NCBI GenBank assembly: GCA_002333205.1
Contig: DDAD01000015.1
Coordinates: 4,809-13,342 of the forward strand
Length of the DNA: 8,534 nucleotides
Direction of reading: 5' to 3'
Source: Pedobacter sp. UBA2067
GTDB lineage: Bacteria > Bacteroidota > Bacteroidia > Sphingobacteriales > Sphingobacteriaceae
Both the position numbers and the translations under genes were made by a program. Shown here piece by piece: positions 1 to 8,230 of this stretch (its first letter is position 1; the number at the start of each line of letters is the position of its first letter). The notes beneath the pieces were generated by a model, which did no database searches, was not told where the DNA came from, and was given only the letters and a program-made list of their open reading frames with translations.

Positions 1-1063
1 TCAAGCAGGTAAAATGTTTACGGTTGCTCAGCTTTGGAAAGAGCATGATGTGCTGGAGTTAAATTTCCCCATGGAAGTCAGCACACGGCCTCAGGTAAAC
101 AATGCTGTTAGCGTGGAACTTGGACCCTTGGTTTATGCACTTGAAATTAAGGCAAAAAACCGGATCACTAAAACACATGCAGTGCAGGGCTTTTCTGACT
201 ATGAGATTCTGCCCGAATCTTCCTGGAACTATGGACTGGTTTTAGGTTCTGACAAGTCGGTAAGTGGTGTCAAAGTCTTGAGATCAGCGATGGCAGACAA
301 TCCTTTTATCGCTGCAGATGCACCTCTAAAGTTGAAAATGCAGGCACGCAAGATTCCGGAATGGGGTATTTCTTATAATAAGGTCGCGGCATTTGATGTC
401 CCGTTAAGTCCGGTAGCTTCGAATGCGCCAGTGGAAGAAATTACCCTGGTGCCTTTTGGTTCGGAGAACATTCGCTTAAGTCTGTTCCCGGTTATTGGCA
501 CACCCGGGAAGCGCAACAAGGCAGTTTCGGAAGACTTCAGGGAGGGTATGCCTGAAGGTTGGGTATTTTACGGTGGTGGCTGGTTCTGGAAAGATGGCGC
601 CATTCACGCTGCTTCAAATGCAGGATCCGGAAGCTATGGGATCGATGGGTCCAAGATTGTAGCCAATGGTACTGAATTTTCAGACTTCGAGTATGAAGCA
701 GCGGTTGAATTGACCAGCTCTGGCGATGCAGGCATGATATTCCGCCTGAGCAAACCGGCAATAGGCGCAGACGCATATCAGGGTTATTACGTTGGGCTCA
801 ATCCATCCTCGGGCCTGGTTACTCTCGGCAAAGCCAATGGTTACACCTGGCAGGTCATCAGCAGTAAAGCAGCGGACTTAAATCAACACCAGCAATACCG
901 CCTTAAGGTGCAGGCAAGGGGAAAGAACCTGAAGGTATTTCTTGACGGCGCTGCAACACCGATTATTGCTGCCAGCGATGAGGATTATAAATCCGGAAGT
1001 ATTGGCCTCCGGACTTATAAAGCTCAGGCATCCTTTGACCAAGTAAAGGTTAAAGGTCTGTAG
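1..1063 (+). CDS. DUF1680/GH127-type glycosidase (beta-L-arabinofuranosidase-like), C-terminal part, with terminal concanavalin-like module
   Basis: The frame is open from base 2 at the window edge (Q-A-G-K before the first Met at 14), so this is the 3' part of a longer gene and Met14 is not the real start; the catalytic (alpha/alpha)6 barrel lies outside. Numbering from that Met, residues about 1-165 match the C-terminal beta-sandwich of DUF1680/GH127 proteins: a W-K-x-x-D-V-L-E-L-N-F-P-M strand, then G-P-L-V-Y-A-L-E (37-44), and the closing 'LVPFGSENIRLSLFPV' (145-160). Residues about 172-349 form a second domain resembling LamG/DUF1080/CBM66-like jelly rolls, with 'GDAGMIFR', 'YQGYYVGL', 'YRLKVQARG', 'GSIGLRTYKAQASFDQV'. 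Family members release beta-L-arabinofuranose or related sugars, usually in the periplasm or at the surface; the added module may bind glycan. The TAG stop lies 17 bp from the convergent esterase. Family assignment is fairly sure, exact substrate is not. Confidence 0.8.
   Translation, partial: QAGKMFTVAQLWKEHDVLELNFPMEVSTRPQVNNAVSVELGPLVYALEIKAKNRITKTHAVQGFSDYEILPESSWNYGLVLGSDKSVSGVKVLRSAMADNPFIAADAPLKLKMQARKIPEWGISYNKVAAFDVPLSPVASNAPVEEITLVPFGSENIRLSLFPVIGTPGKRNKAVSEDFREGMPEGWVFYGGGWFWKDGAIHAASNAGSGSYGIDGSKIVANGTEFSDFEYEAAVELTSSGDAGMIFRLSKPAIGADAYQGYYVGLNPSSGLVTLGKANGYTWQVISSKAADLNQHQQYRLKVQARGKNLKVFLDGAATPIIAASDEDYKSGSIGLRTYKAQASFDQVKVKGL
985..1020. repeat. Intragenic imperfect inverted repeat (13-bp arms, 10-nt loop)
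   Basis: Arms 985-997 (ttataaatccgga) and 1008-1020 (tccggacttataa) are complementary at 12 of 13 positions, the exception being an A/C mismatch. The loop is 998-1007. It lies in the last 80 bases of the plus-strand glycosidase gene and encodes part of the conserved 'YKSGSIGLRTYK' strand pair, so it may simply follow from codon choice. No T-tract follows, so it is not called a terminator. Confidence 0.55.
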
Positions 1064-1080
1064 CGTTTCCCTTCCCATGC

Positions 1081-3045
1081 TTACTCGTCGGTTTTAAACG
1101 GCGAAGCGGGCAGGCCTTCTTTGTTATATAGATTGGCGAAGGCTGGATTATCTGCCCAGGCATAACGTACATACATCGGGCTTGGCACCTGCGCACTGGA
1201 TACCAGCACCTGATTGCCCTCAATGGTTGCGGTTGCCCAGCTAAACTTCTTATCTGCGCCAGCGATGGCGAAATGCTTTAAAGCATTGCTGCCTTTGGCA
1301 ACTAAACCGCTGCCAGTGCTTGTAAAGCTGATGCGGATCTGATTGCCTTCCACCTTTGCAGATTCAAATGCAGGCCCTGAAGCCACCAGCTTTGCATCTT
1401 TGTAGGCCAGCTTTTGCGCAGCAAGAGCCAGTCGCTTTCCGATCGTCTGCTTGTCCAAAGGATGGATATCATTCCACTCTCCAGCATCAATGCCAACAGC
1501 CATGGCTGTATTTGGGACGCTTAACGTTCTACGCTGCCCTTCCCTTAATATCGCCCAGTTGCTCTCCGCAGGTGAATAGTCTACTTCCATGAAGTTGGGC
1601 AATTGTGCATAAATGAACGGTAGATCTGGCATAGCCCACTTATTACGCCAGTCCGCGATTAGGGCCTTCAGCAGTTGCTCATATTTATGAGGCTTATGAC
1701 TGTTCGTTTCACCTTGGTACCATAGCACACCTTTGATCGCATATGGCAGTACTGGAGCAACCATCGACTTATACAATCCGGTGGGTTCATTTTGTGCAGA
1801 GAAGTTTGGCTCTGCGGGGATGTCTTTCGACATCGTAAACACCTGGCCAACCTTATACTGCCAATCGCCGCGCAGATCCATGCGCATTCCATCAACCAAA
1901 AGGTCATAAAATTTATCGGGCACGAAGCCACCTTTGTCGGTCGTGTTGGTTAGGCGAATCACGATGATGTTTTTCCCTGGCTTCAGCAGGCCTGCCGGTA
2001 GCTCATATCGTCTCGGTGGATACTTGTAAGTAACATTTCCCACTTGCTTGCCATTAACATACGTTTCATCCGCATCCACCATGGCACCCATCATCAGCTT
2101 TCCGGCTTTGCCAGCAATGCTTTGCGGCAGCTCTATTTCTTTTCTAAACCATACTACGCCCTTTAAACCACGAATGCCCTGATCCGCCCAGTAACCAGGA
2201 AGCCAGAATGGCTGCCAGCCTTCCGGAACGTATGCAGGATTATACCAGGGTGTCTCGGCAGTTAAGCCTTCGTCATTCGGCTTGAATTGTGCAGCGATGG
2301 CTTTATTCCTTGACTCGGTTTCCCGCACCAGCTGATTTACGAAGGCACTGTCTTTCAACTGTTCTACACGCTCCGCATACTGCGGGATTTGCTTTAAGCC
2401 TTCTTCGCTGGTCCAGGCTTGGATGGGTGTTCCGCCAACGCTGGAGTTGATGATGCCAATTGGTACCTTATATCTGGTATGGATGTCTTTGGCAAAGAAA
2501 TAAGCTACTGCACCGAAGCTCAGGATCTGCTCCGGAAGGGCAGGGATCCATTTTCCCGGGGGCAGGTCTTCATGAACGCGACCGACATCAGAGACTGTGG
2601 GGATAAAGAAGTTTCGAATCTGCGGGTAGTTCACCTTAGAAACCTCATCAGCAAACTTTTCTTTCACCCGTTCCATTGGAAGGGCCATGTTCGATTGACC
2701 GGAACAGAACCAAACTTCGCCAATCAAAATGTCTTTTAATACGATCTTGTTGCTGGCATTGATGTCCATCGTATACGGCCCACCAGCTTTCTGGGATCGC
2801 ATGGGGATGCTCCACTTGCCCTCGGCAGAGGCAGTAGTTTGGTAGGTCTTTCCCTGGAACTTCAATTGGATTTTTTCACCAGGTGATGCCCAGCCCCAGA
2901 TCTTTAGCGGCGCATCCCGCTGGAGCACCATACCATCGCTTACCAACTGCGGCAGACGTACCTCGGCAGTAGCCTCGATATTCAACAGGACAGCCAGAGC
3001 GAATAGTGCTGTTAAAAACTTCTTGGATCTTGAATTCATGTACAT
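1081..3045 (-). CDS. Secreted SGNH-hydrolase acetylesterase, sialate O-acetylesterase (SASA) family, with inserted GH2-like domain
   Basis: A 654-residue protein. Residues 1-27 are a Sec signal peptide (R/K-rich start, L-T-A-L-F-A-L-A-V-L-L core, likely cut after A-T-A27), so it is periplasmic or exported. An N-terminal beta domain (about 28-105) precedes the SGNH catalytic blocks: 'SGQSNM' 115-120 with nucleophile Ser118, 'NSSVGGTPI' 200-208, 'WYQGETNS' 442-449, and 'DIH' with Asp526 and His528 as the probable acid/base pair. Between the blocks, about 285-390, sits a GH2-like sugar-binding sandwich ('VWFRKEIELP', 'DADETYVNGKQVG', 'RYELPAGLLKPGKN'). Relatives remove O-acetyl groups from sialic acid or, in plant-glycan PULs, from hemicellulose or pectin oligosaccharides; the insert recalls CE20-type acetylesterases. 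Beside susCD and a GH127-like gene, plant-glycan deacetylation is more likely than sialate catabolism. Met1 (3045) and Met3 (3039) are both possible starts; no Shine-Dalgarno decides between them. A terminator lies upstream, so it may have its own promoter. Confidence 0.9.
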   Translation of the reverse strand: MYMNSRSKKFLTALFALAVLLNIEATAEVRLPQLVSDGMVLQRDAPLKIWGWASPGEKIQLKFQGKTYQTTASAEGKWSIPMRSQKAGGPYTMDINASNKIVLKDILIGEVWFCSGQSNMALPMERVKEKFADEVSKVNYPQIRNFFIPTVSDVGRVHEDLPPGKWIPALPEQILSFGAVAYFFAKDIHTRYKVPIGIINSSVGGTPIQAWTSEEGLKQIPQYAERVEQLKDSAFVNQLVRETESRNKAIAAQFKPNDEGLTAETPWYNPAYVPEGWQPFWLPGYWADQGIRGLKGVVWFRKEIELPQSIAGKAGKLMMGAMVDADETYVNGKQVGNVTYKYPPRRYELPAGLLKPGKNIIVIRLTNTTDKGGFVPDKFYDLLVDGMRMDLRGDWQYKVGQVFTMSKDIPAEPNFSAQNEPTGLYKSMVAPVLPYAIKGVLWYQGETNSHKPHKYEQLLKALIADWRNKWAMPDLPFIYAQLPNFMEVDYSPAESNWAILREGQRRTLSVPNTAMAVGIDAGEWNDIHPLDKQTIGKRLALAAQKLAYKDAKLVASGPAFESAKVEGNQIRISFTSTGSGLVAKGSNALKHFAIAGADKKFSWATATIEGNQVLVSSAQVPSPMYVRYAWADNPAFANLYNKEGLPASPFKTDE

Positions 3046-3100
3046 AAGTTGAATGCTGTGCTTCGTGTATAAGCGGAGCCAATTAGGTTTATGTTAATTT

Positions 3101-3133
3101 AAAAAACAGATCTGGCTGAAGCCGGATCTGTTT
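3101..3133 (-). terminator. Intrinsic terminator after susD
   Basis: Read on the minus strand, arms 3121-3133 and 3104-3116 form a 13-bp stem (12 Watson-Crick pairs and one G-T wobble) closed by a TTCA tetraloop (3117-3120). The stem runs straight into six T residues (3101-3106, partly within the stem base). It lies 64 bp past the susD stop and 56 bp before the esterase start, so it should end or attenuate susCD transcription. Confidence 0.85.
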
Positions 3134-3157
3134 GCATAATCATTCTTTTTGGAGCAT

Positions 3158-3173
3158 AAGGCTCGCTAGCCTT
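3158..3173. repeat. Small inverted repeat in the susD-esterase gap
   Basis: Arms aaggct (3158-3163) and agcctt (3168-3173) are perfectly complementary with a 4-nt loop. It lies between the susD stop (3197) and the T-tailed terminator. No T-run directly follows on the minus strand, so it would at most be an extra 3'-end mRNA hairpin. Confidence 0.5.
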
Positions 3174-3196
3174 GTTCAGCGTTCAGGAGAATCGTC

Positions 3197-4975
3197 CTAA
3201 AAGCCAGGGTTCTGCGGGAATGGAGGACCTTGTGTTACCAGCTGAATTTGTGTCTGTGGAATTGGTCTTAATACCATATGTTCCTGAATATTGGGGCCTG
3301 CTTCAGCGTTATACTGCTTCACGCGGCGAACCAGAGATTGTGTGCGGGCAAGATCCCACCATCTTAAAGACTCTCCAAATAGTTCGCGTGTACGCTCATC
3401 AAGAATAAAGTCGATGGTAATCTGATCTGGACTTACCTGCATATTCGCTACAGCATTTGCAGGCATGTTATCCGGTCGGTAAGCTGCACGTGTACGCAAT
3501 ACATTGATCATCTCAGCAGCGGTGTTTAAGTCACCCATTTTGAATGCTGCTTCCGCTGCAATCAGGTAAACCTCCGACAAGCGGAACAAGACTGCCGGGC
3601 GCGATGACGGATCATTTACCGCGGGGCGGTTCGGATCATCAAACTTTTTCACTGAAGGGAAGAATGCGCTGGTGCTTGCATTGGCATTTGCACCGCTTGC
3701 AGTCGCCGCAACACTTGGTGGCAGGAACACAACCCCTTTAAACGAAGCTCTCTTAGCAGCACCTGGATCAAATGGTGGCATCCAGATCGCAGTATCTACA
3801 CCCACCGTTAATGTTCCACGAGGTGTGGTTACATTCGGAGTGTTCGCAATCCAGGTGGTCTGGAAAGTGTTCCAGTATCGGAAGTCATTGGTTTTATCGC
3901 TAAAAGCGACATTGTTCACGTAGTCATAGTTTGGACGAGCGCGGAAGAATGGACGACCGTTCGGAATATCCCTGGTCATCACACTTGCTCCGGAGTTGGT
4001 TGGATAATTTGCAGTAACGGTTGGATAATTCGGTCTGAAGAAATAGGCCCAGCCATTGGCTTTACCGCCAGAGTTGCCCGGAACAAAATCACCGTATTTA
4101 GGGTCGGTGCTCCGTTCTATCGCGAATAAGTTCTCCGTATTAGTCGCGTCATTTGCTGGATTGTATGCGTCTGCATAGTTCTGGTAAAGTCCCTTGCCAT
4201 AAGTTGCCCTATTGGTAATCAGGTTCTGTGCAGTAACAAGCGCATTGCTGAAGTCGTCTGGCTGTGCTGCTGCTGACCAGCCTCTGCTTAAATAAGTTTT
4301 GGCTAGTAAATACAGTGCACTTGCCTTGGTCGCTGCATGGCCGCCAAACGGCGAAGCACTTTCTCCTGGTTTGGTTTGCAGTTCAGTGGACGCTTCCGTA
4401 AGGTCTTTGATGATCTGTGCGTAAACATCGGCGATAGGTGCGCGGGAATCTGCGCGGGTTGCCGTGTTGATAAAGGTGGTATGTAATGGTACATCACCGA
4501 AGGTTTGCACCAGGTGGAAGTAATAAAATGCCCGCAGGAACTTTGCTTGCGCGAGATACGCCTTGCGGATATTTTCATCAGCGAAGGCCGCAGGTCCGTA
4601 TTCCAATACACCATTCAACGTATTGATGTCCTGATAGGCAATGCTGAACACCCCGTACAATGGATTATAAACCTCTGAGATGTTGTTTGTGTAATTCTTG
4701 TAGGTGGCAAAGTTACTGCCGCTGGAAGAAGCGCCGCCACCTGCAAGCGTCTCATCTACACCTAGATTGGTGTAGTAGAAAAAGCCTTCCGTACCCCAAA
4801 GGTTACGTAGATCTGAATACACGCCCGCTATACCGCCGACCACGCCGCCCTGTGAAGCAAGTACGTTGGGCGTGATATTCGCCTTCGGCTCCTGATCCAG
4901 GATCTTTTTACACCCTGGTGCTGCGAAAGTGCCAAGAGCAGTAAATATGATTGCTATTTTTTTATATGATTTCAT
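3197..4975 (-). CDS. susD: SusD/RagB-family outer-membrane glycan-binding lipoprotein
   Basis: A 592-residue SusD homologue. The N-terminus is a lipoprotein signal ('FAAPGCKKILDQEP') with Cys22 as the predicted lipidated residue; Pro20 in the lipobox is slightly atypical. After Cys the K-K-I-L-D pattern is usual for SusD. The SusD-like N-terminal region (about 24-260) carries TPR-type helices, for example 'AQAKFLRAFYYFHLVQTFGDVPL' split over 142-164. The SusD/RagB C-terminal domain (about 310-592) has 'RLSEVYLIAAEAAFKMGD' (465-482), 'INVLRTRA' (490-497), 'DERTRELFGESLRWWDLART' (526-545) and the terminal 'QNPGF'. The protein caps the barrel of its SusC partner and binds the glycan before import. 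It starts 25 bp after the susC stop, so both are co-transcribed. The middle section (about 315-440) is the variable part and probably sets specificity. The gene symbol denotes the family; the bound glycan is unknown. Confidence 0.96.
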   Translation of the reverse strand: MKSYKKIAIIFTALGTFAAPGCKKILDQEPKANITPNVLASQGGVVGGIAGVYSDLRNLWGTEGFFYYTNLGVDETLAGGGASSSGSNFATYKNYTNNISEVYNPLYGVFSIAYQDINTLNGVLEYGPAAFADENIRKAYLAQAKFLRAFYYFHLVQTFGDVPLHTTFINTATRADSRAPIADVYAQIIKDLTEASTELQTKPGESASPFGGHAATKASALYLLAKTYLSRGWSAAAQPDDFSNALVTAQNLITNRATYGKGLYQNYADAYNPANDATNTENLFAIERSTDPKYGDFVPGNSGGKANGWAYFFRPNYPTVTANYPTNSGASVMTRDIPNGRPFFRARPNYDYVNNVAFSDKTNDFRYWNTFQTTWIANTPNVTTPRGTLTVGVDTAIWMPPFDPGAAKRASFKGVVFLPPSVAATASGANANASTSAFFPSVKKFDDPNRPAVNDPSSRPAVLFRLSEVYLIAAEAAFKMGDLNTAAEMINVLRTRAAYRPDNMPANAVANMQVSPDQITIDFILDERTRELFGESLRWWDLARTQSLVRRVKQYNAEAGPNIQEHMVLRPIPQTQIQLVTQGPPFPQNPGF

Positions 4976-5000
4976 GTCTGATACTTTTTAACCTGTGTAA

Positions 5001-8000
5001 TTAAAACCTTGCATTGATGCCCAACTGGAAAGTACGCGCCATCGGGTTGTTTAAACCAACAGTTACTGCGCGCCCTAAAGCGTTGGTTGAAAATCCCGAT
5101 GCACCTGGAATCTGATTTCCGTAACCATTACCCTCCGGATCGATCGCTAGGCCACTGTCAACCAATGGTGAATAAATGATAAATGGATTTGTGCAGGTCA
5201 GGTATACATGCACGGAGCTGATGCCTGCTTTCTGAGTGTATTGCGTTGGGATGGTATATCCAAAGTTGATGCTGCGCATCTTGATGAAAGATCCATCGCG
5301 GTACTGTAACGTTGAAGCGTACTGCGGCCCGCTCAAATTCGCATCGGGACGAGGGAAGTCGTTCGTTGGATTTGTTGGTGTCCAATAGTTCACGTTAACC
5401 TGGTTTACACGTCCTTGATTGAAGAAAGGGAAACCCTGTGCGCCTGCATCAGAACCCAGGTAAGTAACGGCAACCTTTTGGCCCATCCTTGCAAAGGCTA
5501 CAAACGAAAGGTCAAAACCTTTGTAAGTAAATCTGTTGGTTAAGCCAGCAACATAGTTCGGCTGGTAACTGCCCAGAATCTGAAGATCATTCCCGCTGAT
5601 TCTGTTGTCTTTATCAAGGTCTTCAATTTTAATCTGCCCTGGACGCTGTCCGTAAACGGCTGCTTGTTCCGCTTCTTCTGTCTGCCAGATACCAATCTTT
5701 TTGTAATCATAGATCACGTTGAAAGGTTGACCAACAAACCAGCCATTGGTAATATCGGCCTGCAAGCCATCATGCAAAGCTGTGATCTCACTTCTGGAAA
5801 AGGCAATGTTAAAGTCGGTAGACCAGTTAAATCCGTTGTCGTTTTTGATGTTTACACTGCTTAATGAAATCTCCAGACCTTTTCCTTTGGAGTTACCCGC
5901 ATTCACGGTAGTACTGTTTGCACCATTACTGGCTGGTAAGGTTTCTACCTGTAGAATATCAAAGGTTTTTTGTTGATACACATCGATCATACCGGAAAGA
6001 CGGTTGTTGAACAAGCTAAAATCAAGACCGATGTTCCAGTTGTTGGTATGTTCAAATTTCAATCTACTGGCCAGGTTGGTTACCAGATAGCCGTTTTGGC
6101 CATTCGCACCAAAGTTGTAAGCATTTAATCCCAGGTTACCCAAGATCTGATATGGCGCCACGTTCTGACTTGCCGTAACACCATAACCCGCTCTCAGCTT
6201 CAGGGCGTTTACAAAACGAACATTCTTCATGAAGTTCTCCTGATCGATATTCCAGCCTGCAGCAAAGGCAGGATAAGTGAAGTAGCGGTTGTCTGGATCC
6301 AACACAGAAGAGCCATCCCGTCTAACTGTAGCCGTCAAAAGGTATTTATCATTGAAGACATAGTTTACACGTGCCATGTACGATACCAGACCGCGATCAG
6401 AAAAATAGGGCTGATTGCCGCTTTGGAAGTTAATCTGATTGGCTAGGAACAGGTTATAACTCTGCAGATAATCCGCTGGCATACCTACACCATAGATCTG
6501 TAAGCCTTGGCTATGATCCTTCTCCACACTGTAAAGACCAGTAAAGGTTAAGTGATGTTTCTCAGCAAATACTTTATCGTAAGTCAAAATATTCTCAACC
6601 AACCAGGTATAGTTTTCCGAATTCACCACGCTTTCAGCAGCCTGCGATGCAGATTGCGCCGTGTTGTACACCGTGTTTACCGGGTTATAGTTGTTGCCCT
6701 GATTCTGGCCATAGGTAATTGCACCATTTAAGCGGTACTTCAAACCTTCAGCAAGTTTTACTTCTCCATACAAAGTGTTGAAAGAATATAACCTACGATC
6801 CAGGTTTTGGATGTATTCGTTACGTATTGTTAATGGATTCAAGCGGTTTGGCTGATCCACAGAACCTGTCATTGGGAAAAGATTAATGGAGCCATCAGCA
6901 TTGTGCGGCGCAATTAGCGGACTGATAACAGCTGAGTTGTACAGCGGGAACAGGCTTGCACCATTGGTATGGCTTAGTGTCTGGAAGGAAGTCATTCCAA
7001 CCTTCACATTATCATTGAAAGTATGATCAATTGCGGCACGTAATGAACCACGATCGAAGTCCTGGCCATATTGTACGCCATTTTCTTTATGGTAACCTGC
7101 GCTGATGGAATACAAGGTTTTTTCATTACCGCCCGAAACATTCAGCTGATGATCTGTAGAGTAACCATTTCTGAAGATCAGATCCTGCCAGTCTGTATTC
7201 GTGCCGTTTTCAATACCGGCAAGTTCCGCCGTTGTGAAAGGATATGGCGTGCTGTTAGGGCTAGCGCCAGAATTTCCAGCAATAGACTCCTCTTTAAAGG
7301 CAGTGTATTGTTGTGCATTCATCACCGGATATTTGTCCGTGATTTTGCTGATTCCATAATAACCATTATAGCTTACAACAGCTTTCCCAGTGCGGCCGCG
7401 TTTGGTGGTCACGATGATTACACCACCCGATGCTCTGGAACCGTAAATTGCTGCGGCAGATGCATCTTTCAATACATCCACACTGATGATGTCATTTTGA
7501 TTGATGTCGTTTAAGGTACCACCGATAAAAGGAACACCGTCAACAACAAACAAAGGTCCGTTTTGATTATTGGCTGTAGCATTTGAGGTGGCAAAGGAGC
7601 GTTCACCACGTAAACGGATCTGTCCAACGGCGCCCGGTGTGGTACTGGTGTTGGTTACATCTAAGCCCGAAATACGCCCTTGTAACTGGTTCACCACGTT
7701 AATCGCCGGAACTTCCTGCAAGGCTTCTTCGCGGATGGAGGAAACGGCACCTGTTACATCTTTCTTGCGTTGTGTACCGTAGCCGACAACCACAACCTGT
7801 TCAAGTGCATTGCTGCCAGCAACGAGCTGCACGTTTATGGTGCTGCCACTACCTACCGGCACTTCTTTGCTGTTGTAGCCAATAAAACTTATTACAAGGG
7901 TATTCCCTGGAGTGGCTGCAATGGTATAATTTCCATTCGCATCCGTCGATGCACCACCTGTTCTGCCTTTAATGGTCACAGATGCACCAGGCAACCCGGC

Positions 8001-8171
8001 GCCCCTTTCGTCCGTCACTTTTCCTCTGATGGTGGTGTTCTGTGCAAACAGATTTGCTTGCCAGAAGAATGTCTGTAGGAGTACCAGCAACATGAAGGCA
8101 CTTTTTTTACAAAAGATACCCGCCCGGGACAGGGGTACCCCAACCGTCTTTTTCAGTAAAATCTTTTTCAT
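5001..8171 (-). CDS. susC: SusC/RagA-family TonB-dependent outer-membrane receptor
   Basis: A 1056-residue receptor that imports glycan oligosaccharides using TonB energy. The signal peptide spans 1-43 (long basic n-region, core 'FMLLVLLQTFF', probable cut L-F-A43/Q44). A carboxypeptidase-regulatory-like domain follows (about 46-120, from 'IRGKVTDERGAGLPGASV'). Then come 'LEQVVVVGYGTQRKKDVTGA' (123-142) and the plug, with 'LKDASAAAIYGSRASGGVI' (234-252) and 'VVDGVPF' (209-215). The rest is the 22-strand barrel, ending in aromatic F as outer-membrane proteins do, with 'NPFIIYSPLVDSG', 'DPEGNGYG' and 'TFQLGINARF' near the C-terminus. There is no STN domain before the regulatory-like domain, so it is not a transducing receptor. 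It is first in the susCD operon. Met1 (8171) fits the signal peptide; the leader before it is AT-rich without a Shine-Dalgarno. The symbol denotes the family, and the substrate is not identifiable from sequence alone. Confidence 0.96.
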   Translation of the reverse strand: MKKILLKKTVGVPLSRAGIFCKKSAFMLLVLLQTFFWQANLFAQNTTIRGKVTDERGAGLPGASVTIKGRTGGASTDANGNYTIAATPGNTLVISFIGYNSKEVPVGSGSTINVQLVAGSNALEQVVVVGYGTQRKKDVTGAVSSIREEALQEVPAINVVNQLQGRISGLDVTNTSTTPGAVGQIRLRGERSFATSNATANNQNGPLFVVDGVPFIGGTLNDINQNDIISVDVLKDASAAAIYGSRASGGVIIVTTKRGRTGKAVVSYNGYYGISKITDKYPVMNAQQYTAFKEESIAGNSGASPNSTPYPFTTAELAGIENGTNTDWQDLIFRNGYSTDHQLNVSGGNEKTLYSISAGYHKENGVQYGQDFDRGSLRAAIDHTFNDNVKVGMTSFQTLSHTNGASLFPLYNSAVISPLIAPHNADGSINLFPMTGSVDQPNRLNPLTIRNEYIQNLDRRLYSFNTLYGEVKLAEGLKYRLNGAITYGQNQGNNYNPVNTVYNTAQSASQAAESVVNSENYTWLVENILTYDKVFAEKHHLTFTGLYSVEKDHSQGLQIYGVGMPADYLQSYNLFLANQINFQSGNQPYFSDRGLVSYMARVNYVFNDKYLLTATVRRDGSSVLDPDNRYFTYPAFAAGWNIDQENFMKNVRFVNALKLRAGYGVTASQNVAPYQILGNLGLNAYNFGANGQNGYLVTNLASRLKFEHTNNWNIGLDFSLFNNRLSGMIDVYQQKTFDILQVETLPASNGANSTTVNAGNSKGKGLEISLSSVNIKNDNGFNWSTDFNIAFSRSEITALHDGLQADITNGWFVGQPFNVIYDYKKIGIWQTEEAEQAAVYGQRPGQIKIEDLDKDNRISGNDLQILGSYQPNYVAGLTNRFTYKGFDLSFVAFARMGQKVAVTYLGSDAGAQGFPFFNQGRVNQVNVNYWTPTNPTNDFPRPDANLSGPQYASTLQYRDGSFIKMRSINFGYTIPTQYTQKAGISSVHVYLTCTNPFIIYSPLVDSGLAIDPEGNGYGNQIPGASGFSTNALGRAVTVGLNNPMARTFQLGINARF

Positions 8172-8192
8172 CGAATGAAGTTTAATATTTGG

Positions 8193-8210
8193 TTACCTAA
8201 ATGTAGGTAA
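8193..8210. promoter_or_regulatory. Inverted repeat overlapping the candidate -7 box (operator candidate)
   Basis: Perfect 7-bp arms ttaccta (8193-8199) and taggtaa (8204-8210) flank a 4-bp spacer. The dyad contains the proposed -7 element and sits 22 bp before the susC start. It could be a repressor site or, if transcription begins further upstream, an mRNA hairpin. The symmetry is seen directly; the role is inferred. Confidence 0.5.
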
Positions 8211-8230
8211 ACATTATCACTAAAAACAAT
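8198..8230 (-). promoter_or_regulatory. Candidate Bacteroidota-type promoter for susCD
   Basis: On the minus strand, TACATTTA (8198-8205) matches the Bacteroidota -7 consensus TAnnTTTG except in its last base. ATTG (8227-8230), 21 nt upstream, matches three of four bases of the -33 TTTG box. The spacing lies within the range reported for this phylum. Transcription would start near 8190, giving a leader of about 20 nt. This is a motif match by eye in AT-rich DNA. Confidence 0.45.

Noticed and set aside
1064..1080. Possible shared terminator between the convergent glycosidase and esterase genes
   Set aside because: The 17 bp contain no inverted repeat and no T-tract of useful length.
2419..2739. 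106-residue plus-strand open frame
   Set aside because: It is antisense to the catalytic region of the esterase and shows no family resemblance, so it is a shadow frame.
7071..7514. 147-residue plus-strand open frame
   Set aside because: It lies wholly antisense to the well-supported susC gene, has no recognisable motif, and is Cys/Ile-rich as expected of a shadow frame.
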